Source: Orientallactaga sibirica (Eukaryota > Chordata > Mammalia > Rodentia > Dipodidae). From it: 64,000 bases of DNA. A program made the position numbers and the translations under genes. Numbering within the stretch: the first letter of the stretch is position 1; each line of letters begins with the position of its first letter. The notes beneath the pieces were generated by a model that had not been told where the DNA came from, did not search any database, and was given only the letters and a program-made list of their open reading frames with translations. This document shows positions 1-12,122 of the stretch, one piece after another. The stretch covers positions 24,297,001-24,361,000 of the forward strand of contig JAEOAD010000029.1 in NCBI GenBank assembly GCA_036365145.1. Reading direction: 5' to 3'.

Positions 1-2225
1 TATAAATCGTGTTTAAATTGTAGTGAATGGCCACAGGTATGTTATTTTAGCTGAAACACAGTAACTGACAATATTGTAGTCTCTCTGAAATACTTCATGG
101 GCCCCAACCATATGTATCATTGCATGTAGCATTTTTCCTTCCCCTTCACTTTTTTTTTTTTTTTTAATTTAAGCCTGTATTTTCTATGAAAAGTATATCA
201 CTTTTAAGATACATAAAGCTGTAAACTCATCATGTATATTTTGAATTACTGAATTGCATATAGGTACAGACCTTGCTAGGTGGCACATATTAGATTCACA
301 TGAGCCAGAGGAAGAAAAATGCATTTGCCAAATGAATTAAGGAATGAATTAGTTAGAATATATAAAATTACAGGGATTTTAATGACTGTCTTGCCAAACT
401 GAGAGTTTTGTTCAAAAACCAGGTTGTGCACAGTCAATGTTCAAACAAACCAAAGACTGCCTCAGTACAGAGGCTTATTAAGTTTCCTTGGCAGCAGCTG
501 TTTCCAAGAAATGCCACTGGAGTGAGGGCAATCAAAGGTCAGCAAGTTCAAATGTTAAGGAGGTCACAAAGAAGACTACAGACATAACTCATCTCATGCG
601 CCATTGAGGCATCATTCTCTCCCTCACGTAGTTTCCCATCTTTGTCCCTTCTTGGTATCCCAGAAGGTTACAGTTATTGGACTCAGTGTTTTCGGAGTTG
701 CAAGTGGATTTTCTCTTCTCAACCATAGTTACAAGGACAGGGAGAAACAAGAAAGACGAGGTTGATAGAGACTTCATGCCTCAAAGTCAGACAGTCTCTT
801 GAATTAACTTTTCTGTCTTGTGTAGTAAGTAGAATAATTTCCAAGATCATATTCACTCAGTGACTTTATGAGTCATTTATTAAATTTAATCATTTTCAAA
901 TAACTTTTTTGTGTAATAGGAGGTAATAAACTTATTTCCAGGCTTAAGGCAAAAAGAAGGGCAGAGAGCATCTTTTTCTGCCTCTCAGAGTTTCCTTGTC
1001 ATTTGTTATTGATATTATTGAAAATGCAGAAATGATCTCCAAGAATAAGAAGCAAATGTTATTGAAAAACACAGGATTTTTGACATGGGGCTCTTCCTAC
1101 ACCAAGTTAAACCATTTTCTTATTAATATAAAAAAGAGGGTCTTGAAATTGTTGGTATATGATCATCATAAGAATTCCATTGAAATACTGAGGAAATAAG
1201 AGCACAAATCTTGAATATAGCTACTGAAAAGCCATGAGTAGAGAAAACTCTGAAATAAACAGCGAGCTCAAGAGATTAAAAAAAAAAGGAAAGGCATCCT
1301 GGAAATATGTGATAGTTTTCACAGGACTTGCTGTTTTCGATAGTTTCTGAAAAAGTAAATGCAAACATTAGTTTCATACAGATAATCTTGAAGAAGTCTG
1401 GCATGTTTTCCTCATCAGGCTTAAATCAATGCCTTAGGAGGGTTATGTTCATTCAGAAACCTCCAGTCATGAGTGCTGCTTTTTTCATGTGTGAAGTATT
1501 TTTGCTTTCCCTGACTCATAGCTCCTTGGCATCTAAAGTTCAACTGTGGTCAGTTGGACCACATAGCACCATTCTTACACCAACTGTTACACGTCATGCT
1601 TTCACTAATAAGGTCTCTTGATGATCCTCTGCCAATCCACATATCCAAGTATTACTTCCCTCATTTAAGGTTGTCTGACTAGTAACTTTATTTCATGTTC
1701 CATAGAGCACAGCATTTTCACATACTGCAGAGATTCAAATGTGAAGACCTTTGGGAATGGCTTCTTTTTCTATCTATTACAGAAAGGAATAAAAATAAAA
1801 TTGAGTTCAGAGAGTATAAATCATTGATGATCTTGACAGGTATTGTTTTGTGGAGTAGTTTAGCTAAAAACTGAGGGAAATTTTTCTAGGAAAAGATAAT
1901 TAGAAATAGATGTTTAGACAATAATAAGTACGAAAGCTCCTTTGAATCATTTTGTCAAAGGTAACAGAGTGAGTTGAACCTAAATAAAAGCAGGGATAAG
2001 AATGAGGTGCCATTGCAGTGAGAATCAATGAAAATGTAAGGAAAAGAAAATATTGCAGAACTAACATCTTTGAATAAGGAGACATGATGGATTCCAATAA
2101 AAAGTGATATGTTGAATTGGATAACAACTTCATCCACAGGAAAGGAAGGGAAAGCAAATTACAGACATCAGGGTTGAAGTGCTATGCTTTATGTGGTTGG
2201 AATGATGATGACTATTTTGTGTTGT
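1..2225. other. AT-rich non-coding DNA, nothing recognised
   Basis: I see no repeat family, exon or RNA gene that I can name here. There is a short T run near 149-165. A 62-codon minus-strand frame at 589-777 begins with a hydrophobic, signal-peptide-like stretch (MKSLSTSSFLFLPVLV), but no family is recognisable and the length is within chance. Confidence 0.5.
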
Positions 2226-2745
2226 AGTGATTATTTTATTTTTTAAATTAATTATTATTAGATATGGACATATTTAGTATGTAAACAACACATATTGGTA
2301 CCATCGTTTCCCTACTCCCTGCTCTTTTTCTGAAAAGGCCTTCCTCATTGAGGATGCAAGTCAACTCCATGGGGAGTGTAGGTCATGCATTAGGGGATAA
2401 CAGTCAGTTATGGGGCAATGTTTCTGTGTAAAATGTCCCAACTTGTAGCTCTAACAATCTTTCTGCCCCCTCTTCTGTAAATTTTTTTGAGCCATGTTGT
2501 GTGTGTTCTAAGTCTACTTCAGTGATGGGCTCTTAGGAGCCTCTGGATCTCTGGTTTGGTAGGTGTTGAGTGTCCTCAGTGTCTATCTCCTTCACCCTTG
2601 TGCTGATATCAGGTTCATCATGAAAGCAGCACTCTTGCTCATTTCCCCAATTCCTCTGTGGTTTCATCTGGGGCCAGGGTGAAGTGTGTTGGGTCCTTTA
2701 TCTCCTCAGATCCTGCTCCCATCTGAAAGAGAAGTAGAATTCGAC
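2226..2745 (-). mobile_element. L1 3' UTR fragment (type 1), 5'-truncated
   Basis: Read on the minus strand, this matches the 3' UTR of the sense L1 at 28.8-29.1 kb. Shared landmarks are the 'cagatgggagcagg' block, the 'gctgctttc' and 'gagccacaagttggga' blocks, and a final 'gatggtacca' segment. The element ends at about 2226 in an A-rich tail (T-rich on the plus strand). ORF2 is missing, as expected for 5' truncation during target-primed reverse transcription. It is non-coding and dead. Confidence 0.85.
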
Positions 2746-3508
2746 ATCACCACGCCCACCTGCACATAGACTCTGTAGTGTTTATTTTGTAGTGATATCG
2801 AAAAAGTTAATCAACATATACTGAGGATATGAAAAGGACATATCATATGAATATAAAATATTCATTCCAGATAATATGTTTTAATATGTTTAGATCATAG
2901 TACATATGAAAAGCCTTATTAAATAAGTATATTAAAATGCACTAATATGGGTTCTCAAAGCTGGAGGTGGCAGACAGTAATTTCAAGATAACAAAGATTA
3001 ACAAGTTAGTATAGGCATCATATATCATCTGTTGAGTAATAAGGGCAATATATTATTCTTTATATAGTCTTAACCTTTCTGTGCCATATGATTTCATAGT
3101 AGCAAGTAGCTGAGGAATTCAACTATGTTAGAAGAACAAATAGACCAGGGAGCATTAGGATTCCTAAATGACCCTCTGAGATGTATCATTCCTTTAAGGG
3201 TGTCTAGTGCCCAGATGGTTACTCACTGCCAATTGCATATGAATGTAAGAAAACCTAAGGAAAATCTCTGTTAATTAAAACTAATGTTTCCACAAGTGGA
3301 GATTAAAGAAGGACCATGTAAGTAAGGGAGTGAAAATAGTATTAGTTGTTGGTAAGAAAAATGAGTCTGAGGGATAATGAGGGGATTGCAAAATGGAAGG
3401 GTCAATAGAGTGAGTTGACAGTACTGTCATAACATAGAAGATGCAAGAAACAAAGGCTTCAGTACTTAATAATTATGTGGAGACGGTTGCAGTAATTGTG
3501 AGAAAGTT
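2746..3508. other. Unique AT-rich DNA
   Basis: No gene or repeat family recognised between the L1 fragment and the next SINE. Confidence 0.5.
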
Positions 3509-3523
3509 TAGATTGTGAATCTT

Positions 3524-3756
3524 TTTGTTAAATATTTTACTTTTATTTATTTATTTGCTAGAGGGAAAGAGGCTGAGAGAGAGAGAGAGAGAGAGAGAGA
3601 ATGGGTGCACCAGGGCCTCCAGACACTGCAGATGAACTCCAGATGTGTGTGCCACCCAGTGCATCTGGCTTACGTGGGTCCTGGGGAATCAAGCTTTGAA
3701 CTGGAGTTCTTAGGCTTCACAGGCAAGTGCTTAACCGCTAAGCCATTCTCCAGCCC
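3524..3756 (-). mobile_element. Dip/B2-type tRNA-derived SINE
   Basis: The minus strand carries the tRNA-like head (GGGCTGGAGA followed by ATGGCTTAGCGGTTAAG), the body 'gccagatgcac', and a (GA)n block that is the CT-rich region read backwards. The ATTTATTTATTT tail contains AATAAA signals in sense. The 15-bp target-site duplication tagattgtgaatctt lies at 3509-3523 and 3757-3771 and is perfect, so the copy is fairly young. Confidence 0.92.
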
Positions 3757-3771
3757 TAGATTGTGAATCTT

Positions 3772-4164
3772 AAAATGTTGGCTGATAGGAGTTGCTGGAT
3801 GAGGTGATTGGAATATAGGAGACAACACTATGATATGGGATGTATAAGTAAGATTTATGACAATAGTGAAGTTGTCATGAAAGTTAAAGGGCCCCTAGTG
3901 AAAATTTTGATTAATAACCTTTAAAAATATGTGAGCCATTGTTTGTCATTTTCTTTTTATACTGATTTATTTCCTACTGTACTATTTTTTTCTCTTCTTT
4001 CACACAGAAAATACTACTATTCTACTGTCTACATTTTCAGGTGTTATCCTTTCTTTCTAAAATTGTAATGGGTTTGAAGCAATCACAAGATAATTTCCAT
4101 AGAATCTGTTGAGCAGATTCACACAATTACCAGATTCTCAGTTCACACCTTGCATTTCAATAAA
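3772..4164. other. Unique AT-rich DNA
   Basis: Nothing recognised. Confidence 0.45.
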
Positions 4165-4485
4165 ACGAGGTGCTATAGTTTCCCTCTCATTGCTGGAATA
4201 AAGCACCAAACCAAAAGGAGCTTATGGGAGGAAAGTATTTTTGCTTATGATATTCAGGGGAAGCTTCATCATGGCTGGTTGTAGCATGGCATAAGCAGAA
4301 GCTGGACATTACCTCTGCCACAGGAGGTGGAAAACCAAAGTAGGAGAGTGAGCTGAGGCCCACCTCTTCATCACACCTCCTCTAGCAAGGCTCCTTCTAC
4401 CACATTTCCATCAGCTAGAAACTAAGCATTCAAAGTATATGAGTTTATTGGGAACACATTAATTCAAACCTCCATTATTAGGTAA
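4165..4485 (-). mobile_element. Rodent LTR-like dispersed repeat (TGTGGTGGTTTGA family)
   Basis: On the plus strand it reads '...gggaggaaagtatttttgctta...ggggaagcttcatcatggctgg...'. This aligns with the better-preserved copy at 61.63-61.99 kb ('gagaggaaagggtttattttgtctta...ggggaagctccatgatggcag'). Both are antisense to a repeat whose sense strand has a near-terminal AATAAA-like signal. The family resembles a non-autonomous LTR; I cannot name it with certainty. This copy is old and degraded. Confidence 0.6.
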
Positions 4486-5689
4486 TCTTTTAAAACTTCT
4501 GCTAAAGATAGGTACAACCAAAGTTGTTTTAGAGTCTACCCTATATCTCCAGCTCAAGGTTATTGTCCCAATACTATATTTTCCTCTCTCTAGTGGATCA
4601 TGCTTATCCTAGAGGCTATAATTTTCTTTTAAATTTCATCATAACAGTGCAATAAGCATATTCTGATACTACTTCTACTACCAACAATAAAAGATTATTT
4701 AGCTTGCCTCTGTAAATCATCACTTTCTCCCAGATATGTATATTCACTTTGTGTAATTTGTTTGCATTCATTTCCTTTTCTCATTTTCTTTTATTATACT
4801 AAACTATGCTTTCCATTTAGTCATGCATACTACCATATATATGATTTATATGAAATTAAAGAGACAGATTTTAAGTTGACATTTTGATAAATTTAAGCAT
4901 GCTTAGGTACACTTAAGAAAATTTATGAAAATATAACTATGAAAAAGTTCAATCACTAAAAAAATATCCAATGGTCATTTAGGTCAACTTTCTCACATCT
5001 ATCTGAGGCAACTGCTATTAGATTGACATTTAAAATATTACTGTAACAATGGGAGGTAAGATGGAAAATACTGGTTATAAAATAAAATGAGTATATTTAA
5101 CTGGTATAAATACCACAATACATAGTCAAGGTAGAGGTACATTTTGTTCTCTTTTTAAAAATGAAGACTTCATTCCCTTTGACATATTAAATATTTTAAT
5201 AGTATTACTTACTTAGGAATATCTTTTACTTATAATGGTGGTCCTAATACAATAGTATATTCTGGCATAAGTAGCATCAAGCTACATGGAAATATTGCAC
5301 TAGTAAATGCCATTTTTACTTTTAAAATTATTATTCAGATATTTTGTATCAGTAGCCCTTTATTTCATTCAAAGTCATTGATTTCATCCTTGTTACCAAA
5401 TGGGATCCCAGCCCATCATAACTAAGCCTTCCCCAAGCTAAGTCTACTTGCATAGCTGAACTCCACATGGCTGTTCTCCTTCCAAGTCTAAATCATATAC
5501 CAGTATTTCAACCTTACTTTTCTAAGTTTATTATAAATAATACTGATAAAATGTGATTTATTAAATGCCAATCAGTGTCCCAATCAATAAATATTCCGAA
5601 AATACAGTTAACCCAAAGTGAATGCTTTTGGACACATATTTCCAAGATTGATTTGTTTGAAAGATTAGTTTATAGGTGTTACAATTATT
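4486..5689. other. Unique AT-rich DNA
   Basis: No gene, RNA or repeat family recognised. Confidence 0.45.
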
Positions 5690-6225
5690 AGGTTTATGTC
5701 AGACTTACAGATCTAGGTAGAAGCCTCATCAATGGCACAAGAAGCTGCTTCCATACATACAAACTAAGAAAAACAACCAAACAGCCAGCAAAAATCAAAA
5801 GCACCAAGCACAAAAATTTTCAAGAGCTCAGACTGCTCTGTACACCTATGGGCTGGAATTCAGATCTTCCTGTCAGCATACCTTTGGGCTGGATTCCAGG
5901 GTCCATCCCCAGTGAACCCTCCTCTATTCTGGTGGCTGGAGTCCCAATTTACAAAACTGTAATAAAACATCTGAACCGGGTGTGGTGGTGGCACATGGCT
6001 TTAATCCCAGCACTTGGGAGGCAGAATTAGGAGGATTGTTGTAAATTGTAGGCCAGCCTGAGAATACATAATGAATTCCAGGTTACCTTGGGCTAGAGTG
6101 AAACCATACTCTGAAAAACAAAAAAGAAACAAAACAAAACATCTGAGTCTATGAGGACAAACATTCAAACTACCACATTCTACCCCTGGCCCCCATAGAC
6201 TATTTCATTGTTTTATTTTATTTTA
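5690..6225. other. Possible old LTR-type repeat, split by a B1
   Basis: The words 'acattcaaactaccacattc' and 'ctacccctggcccccat' just right of the B1 recall a dispersed rodent LTR-related repeat, and a B1 interrupts it. This is memory-based and weak. No ORF is present. Confidence 0.25.
5975..6135 (+). mobile_element. B1 SINE (7SL-derived)
   Basis: The classic B1 body is visible: 'ccgggtgtggtgg', 'tttaatcccagcacttggga', 'ggccagcctgag', 'gaattccaggtt', then an A-rich tail. A perfect 11-bp target-site duplication, aaaacatctga, lies at 5964-5974 and 6136-6146. Confidence 0.92.
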
Positions 6226-6345
6226 TTTCTAGTTTGCTTCTCATAATATATTAGTTTCATTTAAATTGTTTTCAAATTTAAGAAACCTGTTAAGTAAGTG
6301 ATATGTCAAGTCAAAAATATGCTAAAGTGAGTCATTATTTTTAAC

Positions 6346-7879
6346 TTTTTTCTTTTATTTTTTAAATTAAAACCTTCTATACATACAGACAATAAACCAT
6401 GATATTTTTCTTCCCTCCCCTCATTCCCCTTCAAAACTCCATTTTTTCATAATATCCCCTCCCTCCCTACATTAGTCTCTCTTTTAATTTAATGTCATCA
6501 TCTTTTTCTCCTGTTATGAGGGTCTTGTGGAAGTCTTGCTAGGGGCTGCAAGGTCATGGATATCGAGGCCAATTTCTGTATGGACAGATGCATTGTAAGG
6601 AGTCGTATCCTTCCTTTGGCCCCTCTTCCGCAATGGACCCTGAGCTTTGGATGGTGTGACAGAGATGTTTCAGTGCTGGACACTCCTCAGTCCCTTCTGC
6701 TCAGCACTATGTTGCCTTTTGGGTCATCCCAGTGGTCATCGCCATCTGAAAAGAGAAGCTTCTCTAACCAGAAGTGAGAGTAGCATTAATATGTGAATAT
6801 GAACATTAAGTGTATTGCTTTCAGGGCAGTTTGTTGGGAATAATATATACATTTAGCAAGAGAAGAGCAGGCTTTATACCTCTAAGGCTCATGACCTCCC
6901 CTGACAAAGACTTTTGATGAAGTTTCCAGTGTCCACTCTTTTCACTGCTGATGATTTCTGTCTCCATACAGCTTCATGCAGTGCAGCTTTTTCCAGCTTT
7001 CAGTTGGCTGGTCTACAGGGATAAGGTTTTCTGCTCAGCACCAGCTTGCTTTCTCAGTGTCCTTGCCACTGAAGCAAGAGATGTCTTCAGAAATATAGTC
7101 TTACCATCTCTTTCTCAAAAAAAAAAAAAAAAAAGGGGGGAGCGGGCTTGACAATAGCCTTCAATATTTTGGAGGATACAGGGACCTCCATGGCCAACAG
7201 CTCACTGGAAGGTATCTTATCCCAGGCACTGAAAATTTTCTAGTAAAAATCTATAGCTTCAGGACGTGCCATTTTTCAAAAAAGTAGGTTTACATAAGTC
7301 TTATTCAGTATATCTTGAATTTTGATTGACACCCCCCCCCAGCCTGTCTTTTACACATTGTCTTCCCCTGGCCTTGCTTAGGCCTTGCCCCTCCCTGTAA
7401 TCTGTTCTTCTACTTATATATACAATACTATTCACTTAAGTCCTTCCTTCTCCTGCCTCTCTTACAGCCTTTTACCAGCTTACTGGCTTGTGCTACCAAA
7501 TTTTGGTTCCAGCTCAGACACAAGTCTATGCAGTTGTAGCTAGGATTCACATAGGAGAGAGAACATGCGACATTTGGCTTTCTGCATCTGGGTTACCTTA
7601 CTTAGTATAAGCCTTTCCAGGTCTATCCATTTCCCTGCGAATTTAAAAATTTCATTTTCTTTACCGCTGAATAGAACTCCATTATGTAAATGTACCCTGC
7701 CCCAATAATGATAAAAGCATAAGACAAAGGCCCTATAAATCTGTAAGCATTAAAGGCAGCAATATTCAACACCCCATATACAGCTTATTTAAAAATGGTA
7801 AAGCCAACCACAAATATGTAACCCATAACCTGCCCTGACATGGAAAGAGAGATTAGCACATCCAATGCAGGCCTATGTA

Positions 7880-7921
<42 letters not shown>

Positions 7922-8484
7922 TCAGTTGGCCTCCTTACCTTTTGGTGTGGCTTCCAATCTCACCAATGCTGAGTGTGCACCTCATTCCCTCTGTGTTGTG
8001 CCATGGAGCTTGAGCTTGGCTCAGCTATGCTGGATGCACTGCCAGTGGAAGCTGAATGCCAGAGGTTCCTGGTTCTGATGGTTGGGGGATGGGAGAGTTC
8101 AGGAATCCTGTAGTTGCTCACACTGTTTCCCTGTATCTCTTTCAGTAGCCCAGCAGACTCTTCTTTAGATTTCTGGGCTCTGCAAGGAGACTGATGAAGT
8201 TAGAAAGTCCCCTTGTTTGGTCTCTGCTGCTACTGCTAGGCACAACTGGCAGATGGTGTCTGGAGAGCACATTACCCCGATAGGGGCCACGGAGGACCGG
8301 GGCTGCCACAGATCAGTGCCAGAAGTGGGATTCTGGATGTCTCTTGCTTCTCCGCTATGTCTAAGAAAATCTTATTCTGCACTTTTCATAAGAAGAGTGT
8401 GTTTTGCTATAGTTTTGCTTAAATTCCTCCCTGGGCTGGCTCCTATGCCACCCTCTTACCCAGAAGTCACTTTTACTTTTCATA
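6346..8484 (-). mobile_element. Internally deleted L1 with both ends kept (mini-L1)
   Basis: On the minus strand, 8484 to about 7696 matches the L1 5' UTR seen at 47.28-48.07 kb. It then jumps directly to the ORF2 C-terminal tail ('ggtacattta...atggagttctattcagcggtaaag', about 7695-7550) and runs through a type-2 3' UTR to an A-rich end near 6346. ORF1 and nearly all of ORF2 are absent. Flanks 'agtcattatttttaac' (6330-6345) and 'agtcattttttac' (8485-8497) look like one target-site duplication. That suggests both ends arrived in a single insertion, although a later internal deletion is equally possible. It cannot encode L1 proteins. Confidence 0.75.
7881..7920. repeat. Homopolymer T tract, 40 bp
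   Basis: An uninterrupted T run inside the antisense L1 5' UTR. The homologous L1 copy (about 47.86 kb) has only a short 'acaacaacaaaataaaa' stretch there, so the tract has expanded in this copy. Confidence 0.95.
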
Positions 8485-8497
8485 AGTCATTTTTTAC

Positions 8498-9175
8498 ATG
8501 TCTATATTAGTTTATATGCACATATATGTATGTACAGCCACAGATTTAGATAAGGCACTCTTCAAAACTGTATGTACAAGCTAACAAAAAATAAACAGAG
8601 ATGATTGTATGAAAAATCCTTTCAGAGCTGCCAGGAATCCCCAAGGCCCTTCTAATTCAACCTATAGAAAATAGTTTCTGAAGAGTCATCAACTTCACAG
8701 GGAACAGCCCTATCTTTTGGGTTTTGTCTGTCTGTATCACAAAGGCTACTTCCTTGGATAGGAAATAGACATCTCCTGTCATGAATACATAGTCACAGAT
8801 TCATCATCATCCCGTGCAGTCTCTACTGTTTTCTCTTAGAAGCCAGAGTAGATGTATTATCCTTTCAAATACTCAAAAAATTATTTTATACTGAGCTCAT
8901 TACTTGAGTTCAAAATTTAGATAAATGCCTGTATATCAGGGAATGACAGCCACAATCATATATTGCCAACTAGTTCATGTACATATTTATTCTAGTCTCA
9001 GGTGGGAGCACACACCTCAGTTTTGCCGATAAGGTATGACCATCAATGGTATGATACACCTCTGAATTATAGTCAGTCATTGCTAGTGGAAAATTCTTCA
9101 AGGCTCTATACTCTTCTCAATTGTTATTGGCTTTGTTTGTGGCAATTTTCCCTCCCACATAAAAAGATATGTGGG
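8498..9175. other. Unique DNA
   Basis: No gene or repeat family recognised. Confidence 0.4.
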
Positions 9176-9465
9176 GCCACACACAGCCATAACCCCAGTC
9201 TGGAGCGTGGGCATGGGAAAGAGGTGGGGTTGGAGATCAGAGAAGCAGAATTTCTGGGGCTCACTGATGAACAGCATTTCATAGTTGATATAGGGATATT
9301 CAATCTCATAGAAATACTTGGATGAATGATAAAAGGATAGTGGATGTTCTTCTCTGACATTCACTGGTAGGCATATGGGGCTCACACACCTATACACACA
9401 CCTGTCCACATTACCTACCACATACACTATGCACAACACATACATACACACACAAAAGTGAAAAA
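9176..9465 (+). mobile_element. Old B4-like composite SINE
   Basis: 'cacacagccataaccccagt', 'ggcatgggaaagagg' and 'ctggggctcactgatga', followed by a CA-rich tail ('cacacacctatacacacacc', 'acatacatacacacacaa'), fit the B4 layout of a B1-like part followed by a CA-rich end. The copy is diverged and has no clear duplication of the target site. Confidence 0.5.
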
Positions 9466-10679
9466 AAATACATTTTTTATAAGGCAGCTTGGTGTTAGAT
9501 CTTCAGAAAGTAGAAATTTTACCTGACTTTTCCGAGTAGAATTGTTTGTTCAAGGTTGAATCCAGTAGAACTCATACAACTCTAATCAGTTCATTCATCA
9601 TACCTGACTCCTTCTAGTCCAAGCAATATTAAATATGGAATTTAGTCTTCTTATAAGAAAAGAGAGCAAGAAAGAGAGAGAGAAAGCAACAATTTATATG
9701 TGATTAAATATCAGAAACAATAACACAGACAGAAGTTTGGAAAAGTCTCATGTAACTATGAAAACAAGTACACTAATTCAACTAATTCACATTGTGATAT
9801 GGTTAGATTTTGGATTGTATAGGTCTATATCACAAATATATAAAAATCAAGAAAATGTTATTCTATTTTTTTCCAACTAACAGAGTAGTACCTTTTATAC
9901 TTTCTGAAAGTACTTTTACAATCTCTGAAATTTTATTTTCAAATAAACATTTTACTTTATTATTAAAAGTTCATTGTCAGTAGTTTCCTAAAATTCCTAG
10001 TCCTCCTTTGGGAATTTCCTGCATTCACATTGGAACCACCATAAAAGGATGATTACTCACTCATTCTTACTGAGTCTCTTGAATGGGCAATTAAATATAT
10101 ACACTCATGGATATGTTTTTTTTTTATTTATTTTTTTTTTTCTGTAAAGACCTATAATGTTTTAAATGCCAATGTATGGTTCAACCTTTAGAACCATTGG
10201 TTAAGGTATTGCTGTTATCTACACTGTAGAAAAATCCACAGTACTCAATTGTCATTCAATATGTCTGCTATAAGAGGAGCTTTTTTTTTTTTTTTTTTTA
10301 ACCACTTTTCCATCTCAGGAAACATTGCAAAAATTATGACAAAAAGAATGAAAATATAAGAGCCAGAGGACAGAGAGAAGTGCTGTGAAACACCATAATC
10401 TAGGAGGAACATGACCATTATAGCCATGAATTCACAGCAGCTGTGGTTACCTGCAAAAGACTGGGATCCTCAACATATCATGGTCTGTGGAGGGACTTCT
10501 GAGGCCACGTTCCTCAGAAAGGAGCTATCAATAGTTCATGGTTGCTGTAGGATGGTAGAGTCATTTTATTCAGTTGTATATCCAGTGGCAAGTGGCTCAT
10601 ACTTCAGTTAATAATGCTAAACCTATTTTCATGCAGGCATCCCTAATTAAATTTAGTGAGTCACAAAAACAAGCAAGCA

Positions 10680-10720
<41 letters not shown>

Positions 10721-10841
10721 ACCTGAAAATAGAATGGGACTAGCTGTAAAGAAAGGGGTTCATCAGGAGTCAAAGGAGACTAGCAGAGGATAATAGGATT
10801 GATTGTGATCAAAATACATTGTGTACATGTATAGCATCATC
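9466..10841. other. Unique AT-rich DNA with homopolymer tracts
   Basis: No gene is recognised. It holds a T-rich stretch at 10117-10141, a T19 run at 10281-10299 and an A37 run at 10683-10719. Confidence 0.5.
10683..10719. repeat. Homopolymer A tract, 37 bp
   Basis: An uninterrupted A run after 'caagcaagcaagc'. No SINE body is recognisable on its left, so it is either an expanded microsatellite or the tail of an element too old to see. Confidence 0.95.
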
Positions 10842-10895
10842 AAAAATTAAAGAAGTATTATAACTGATAAAAATTAAAGAAGTATTGTAACTGAT
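10842..10895. repeat. Tandem duplication, 27 bp x 2
   Basis: Unit 1 (10842-10868) and unit 2 (10869-10895) start with 'aaaaattaaagaagtatt' and differ at one base (a versus g). They are exactly adjacent, as expected for recent replication slippage. Confidence 0.9.
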
Positions 10896-11289
10896 AACTA
10901 TTAGAAGCAAAAAATTCACTGTACATGCCCTTATAACATAAACTATTTAAAACTGCCTCTGAATGCTGATATTTCTTTCTGCACATTTAACACTCTGAAC
11001 AATTTCCTAAAATGTGTTTTAAGTAGTTTATTTGGAACAAATACAAAGTTAGTGTATAGGTAGGTGGAATCAGATCTATTATGTTTGTATTACAGTGTAC
11101 CACTTCTAGTATGGCCATGTGTAATATCTAAACTCTTTTCTTTACTGATTTTCTTAATCACAATTTCTAAATATTTAGAGAAACTCTTCGTCACCATGAT
11201 ACAAAAGAGAAACAAGATAACATTTTTTTCAGGTAGACAGCTAATGACACAAGCCCTAAAGATCCTGGATGCCATTTGGTCCTAGCAAG
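10896..11289. other. Unique DNA
   Basis: Nothing recognised. The short open frames on both strands are within chance. Confidence 0.4.
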
Positions 11290-11690
11290 ACCAGACCTCC
11301 AGATGGGTTCAGTCTCCTTCAAGATGGCGGTAATGAGCAGTTTCCTGAATCATCCTCCTTAAATTATTATGGGGTTTGAATCCACCTTGGGAGAGTCCTT
11401 TTTGAGTCTGTGCCCTCCTCCCAATACTCCATAGCAAGTCAAGGTCTTTCTTATCCATTTGAACTTGGCAAAGAACCTCATTCCTATTGGAAGCCTAACT
11501 TAATAAAGCCCTGATCCAGGTTGCCACATGTACTTCCCAGTCTTGTTCTCTCAGGACCCCTTCCAGCCAGGAGGGGAGAACCCTTTTTGTCCTGGAGCTT
11601 TTCTTCTCTCTCATTCTTCCTCCAGCTTGAAATGAATCCTTAATAATTTACCTTTCATCATGTCTGGGATATTCAATTATTTGCTAATTA
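11290..11690 (+). mobile_element. Possible solo retroviral LTR
   Basis: The stretch is richer in GC than its flanks. It carries an 'aataaagccctgatcc' polyadenylation-signal-like word, the phrases 'caagatggcgg' and 'gagaaccctttttgtcctgg', and ends near 'gaatccttaataatttacc', which is LTR-like. I could not find TG...CA ends with a matching target-site duplication, so the call is tentative. Confidence 0.35.
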
Positions 11691-11762
11691 TATACAAAAC
11701 CTTAAAACTTGACATCTACTGGCATAGAGTTTTCTAAGCCCACCAAGAGCCTGGCATTTCTC

Positions 11763-12122
11763 TGTGGTAGTTTGAATAGATGGCCCCCAATACATTCAGT
11801 GTTTTGTTAGTTTGTAGTTTGCATCTGCAGCCACTTTATTGGAGGCAGTGTCTCTGGGTGGATCTTAAGGTGTGGTGGTTGGTTTAGGATTTTAATTTAA
11901 AGATAAGCAAAGTGTGCCTAGTTGGAGTTCCTGAGGTGTGCTGTGCTGTGTGGCTTTTGGCTTGTGGTTTTGCTTTCTGTGTTTGGTCCTGTGAAAGCAG
12001 GCCAGAATCTTCTACCATTATGGAACTTCCCCTGAATCTGTTAGCATCAATAAATATCCCTTCCTCCACAACTGTGTCTAGTCTGGAAGTTCATCTCAGA
12101 GAACCTAACCTTGAAGCAGATG
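11763..12122 (+). mobile_element. LTR-like repeat (TGTGGTAGTTTGA family)
   Basis: It begins TGTGGTAGTTTGAATAGATG and is the same family as the inverted copy at 55.86-56.22 kb. Shared words include 'gtgtctctgggtggatctta'/'gtgtcactgggtggatctta' and 'cctgaggtgtgctgtgctgt'. 'catcaataaatatcc' supplies an AATAAA. The TG start and internal polyadenylation signal suggest a short non-autonomous LTR. Confidence 0.65.

Noticed and set aside
589..777. 62-codon minus-strand frame with a signal-peptide-like start
   Set aside because: No recognisable family, no splice or promoter context, and the length is expected by chance. Cross-species conservation would be needed.
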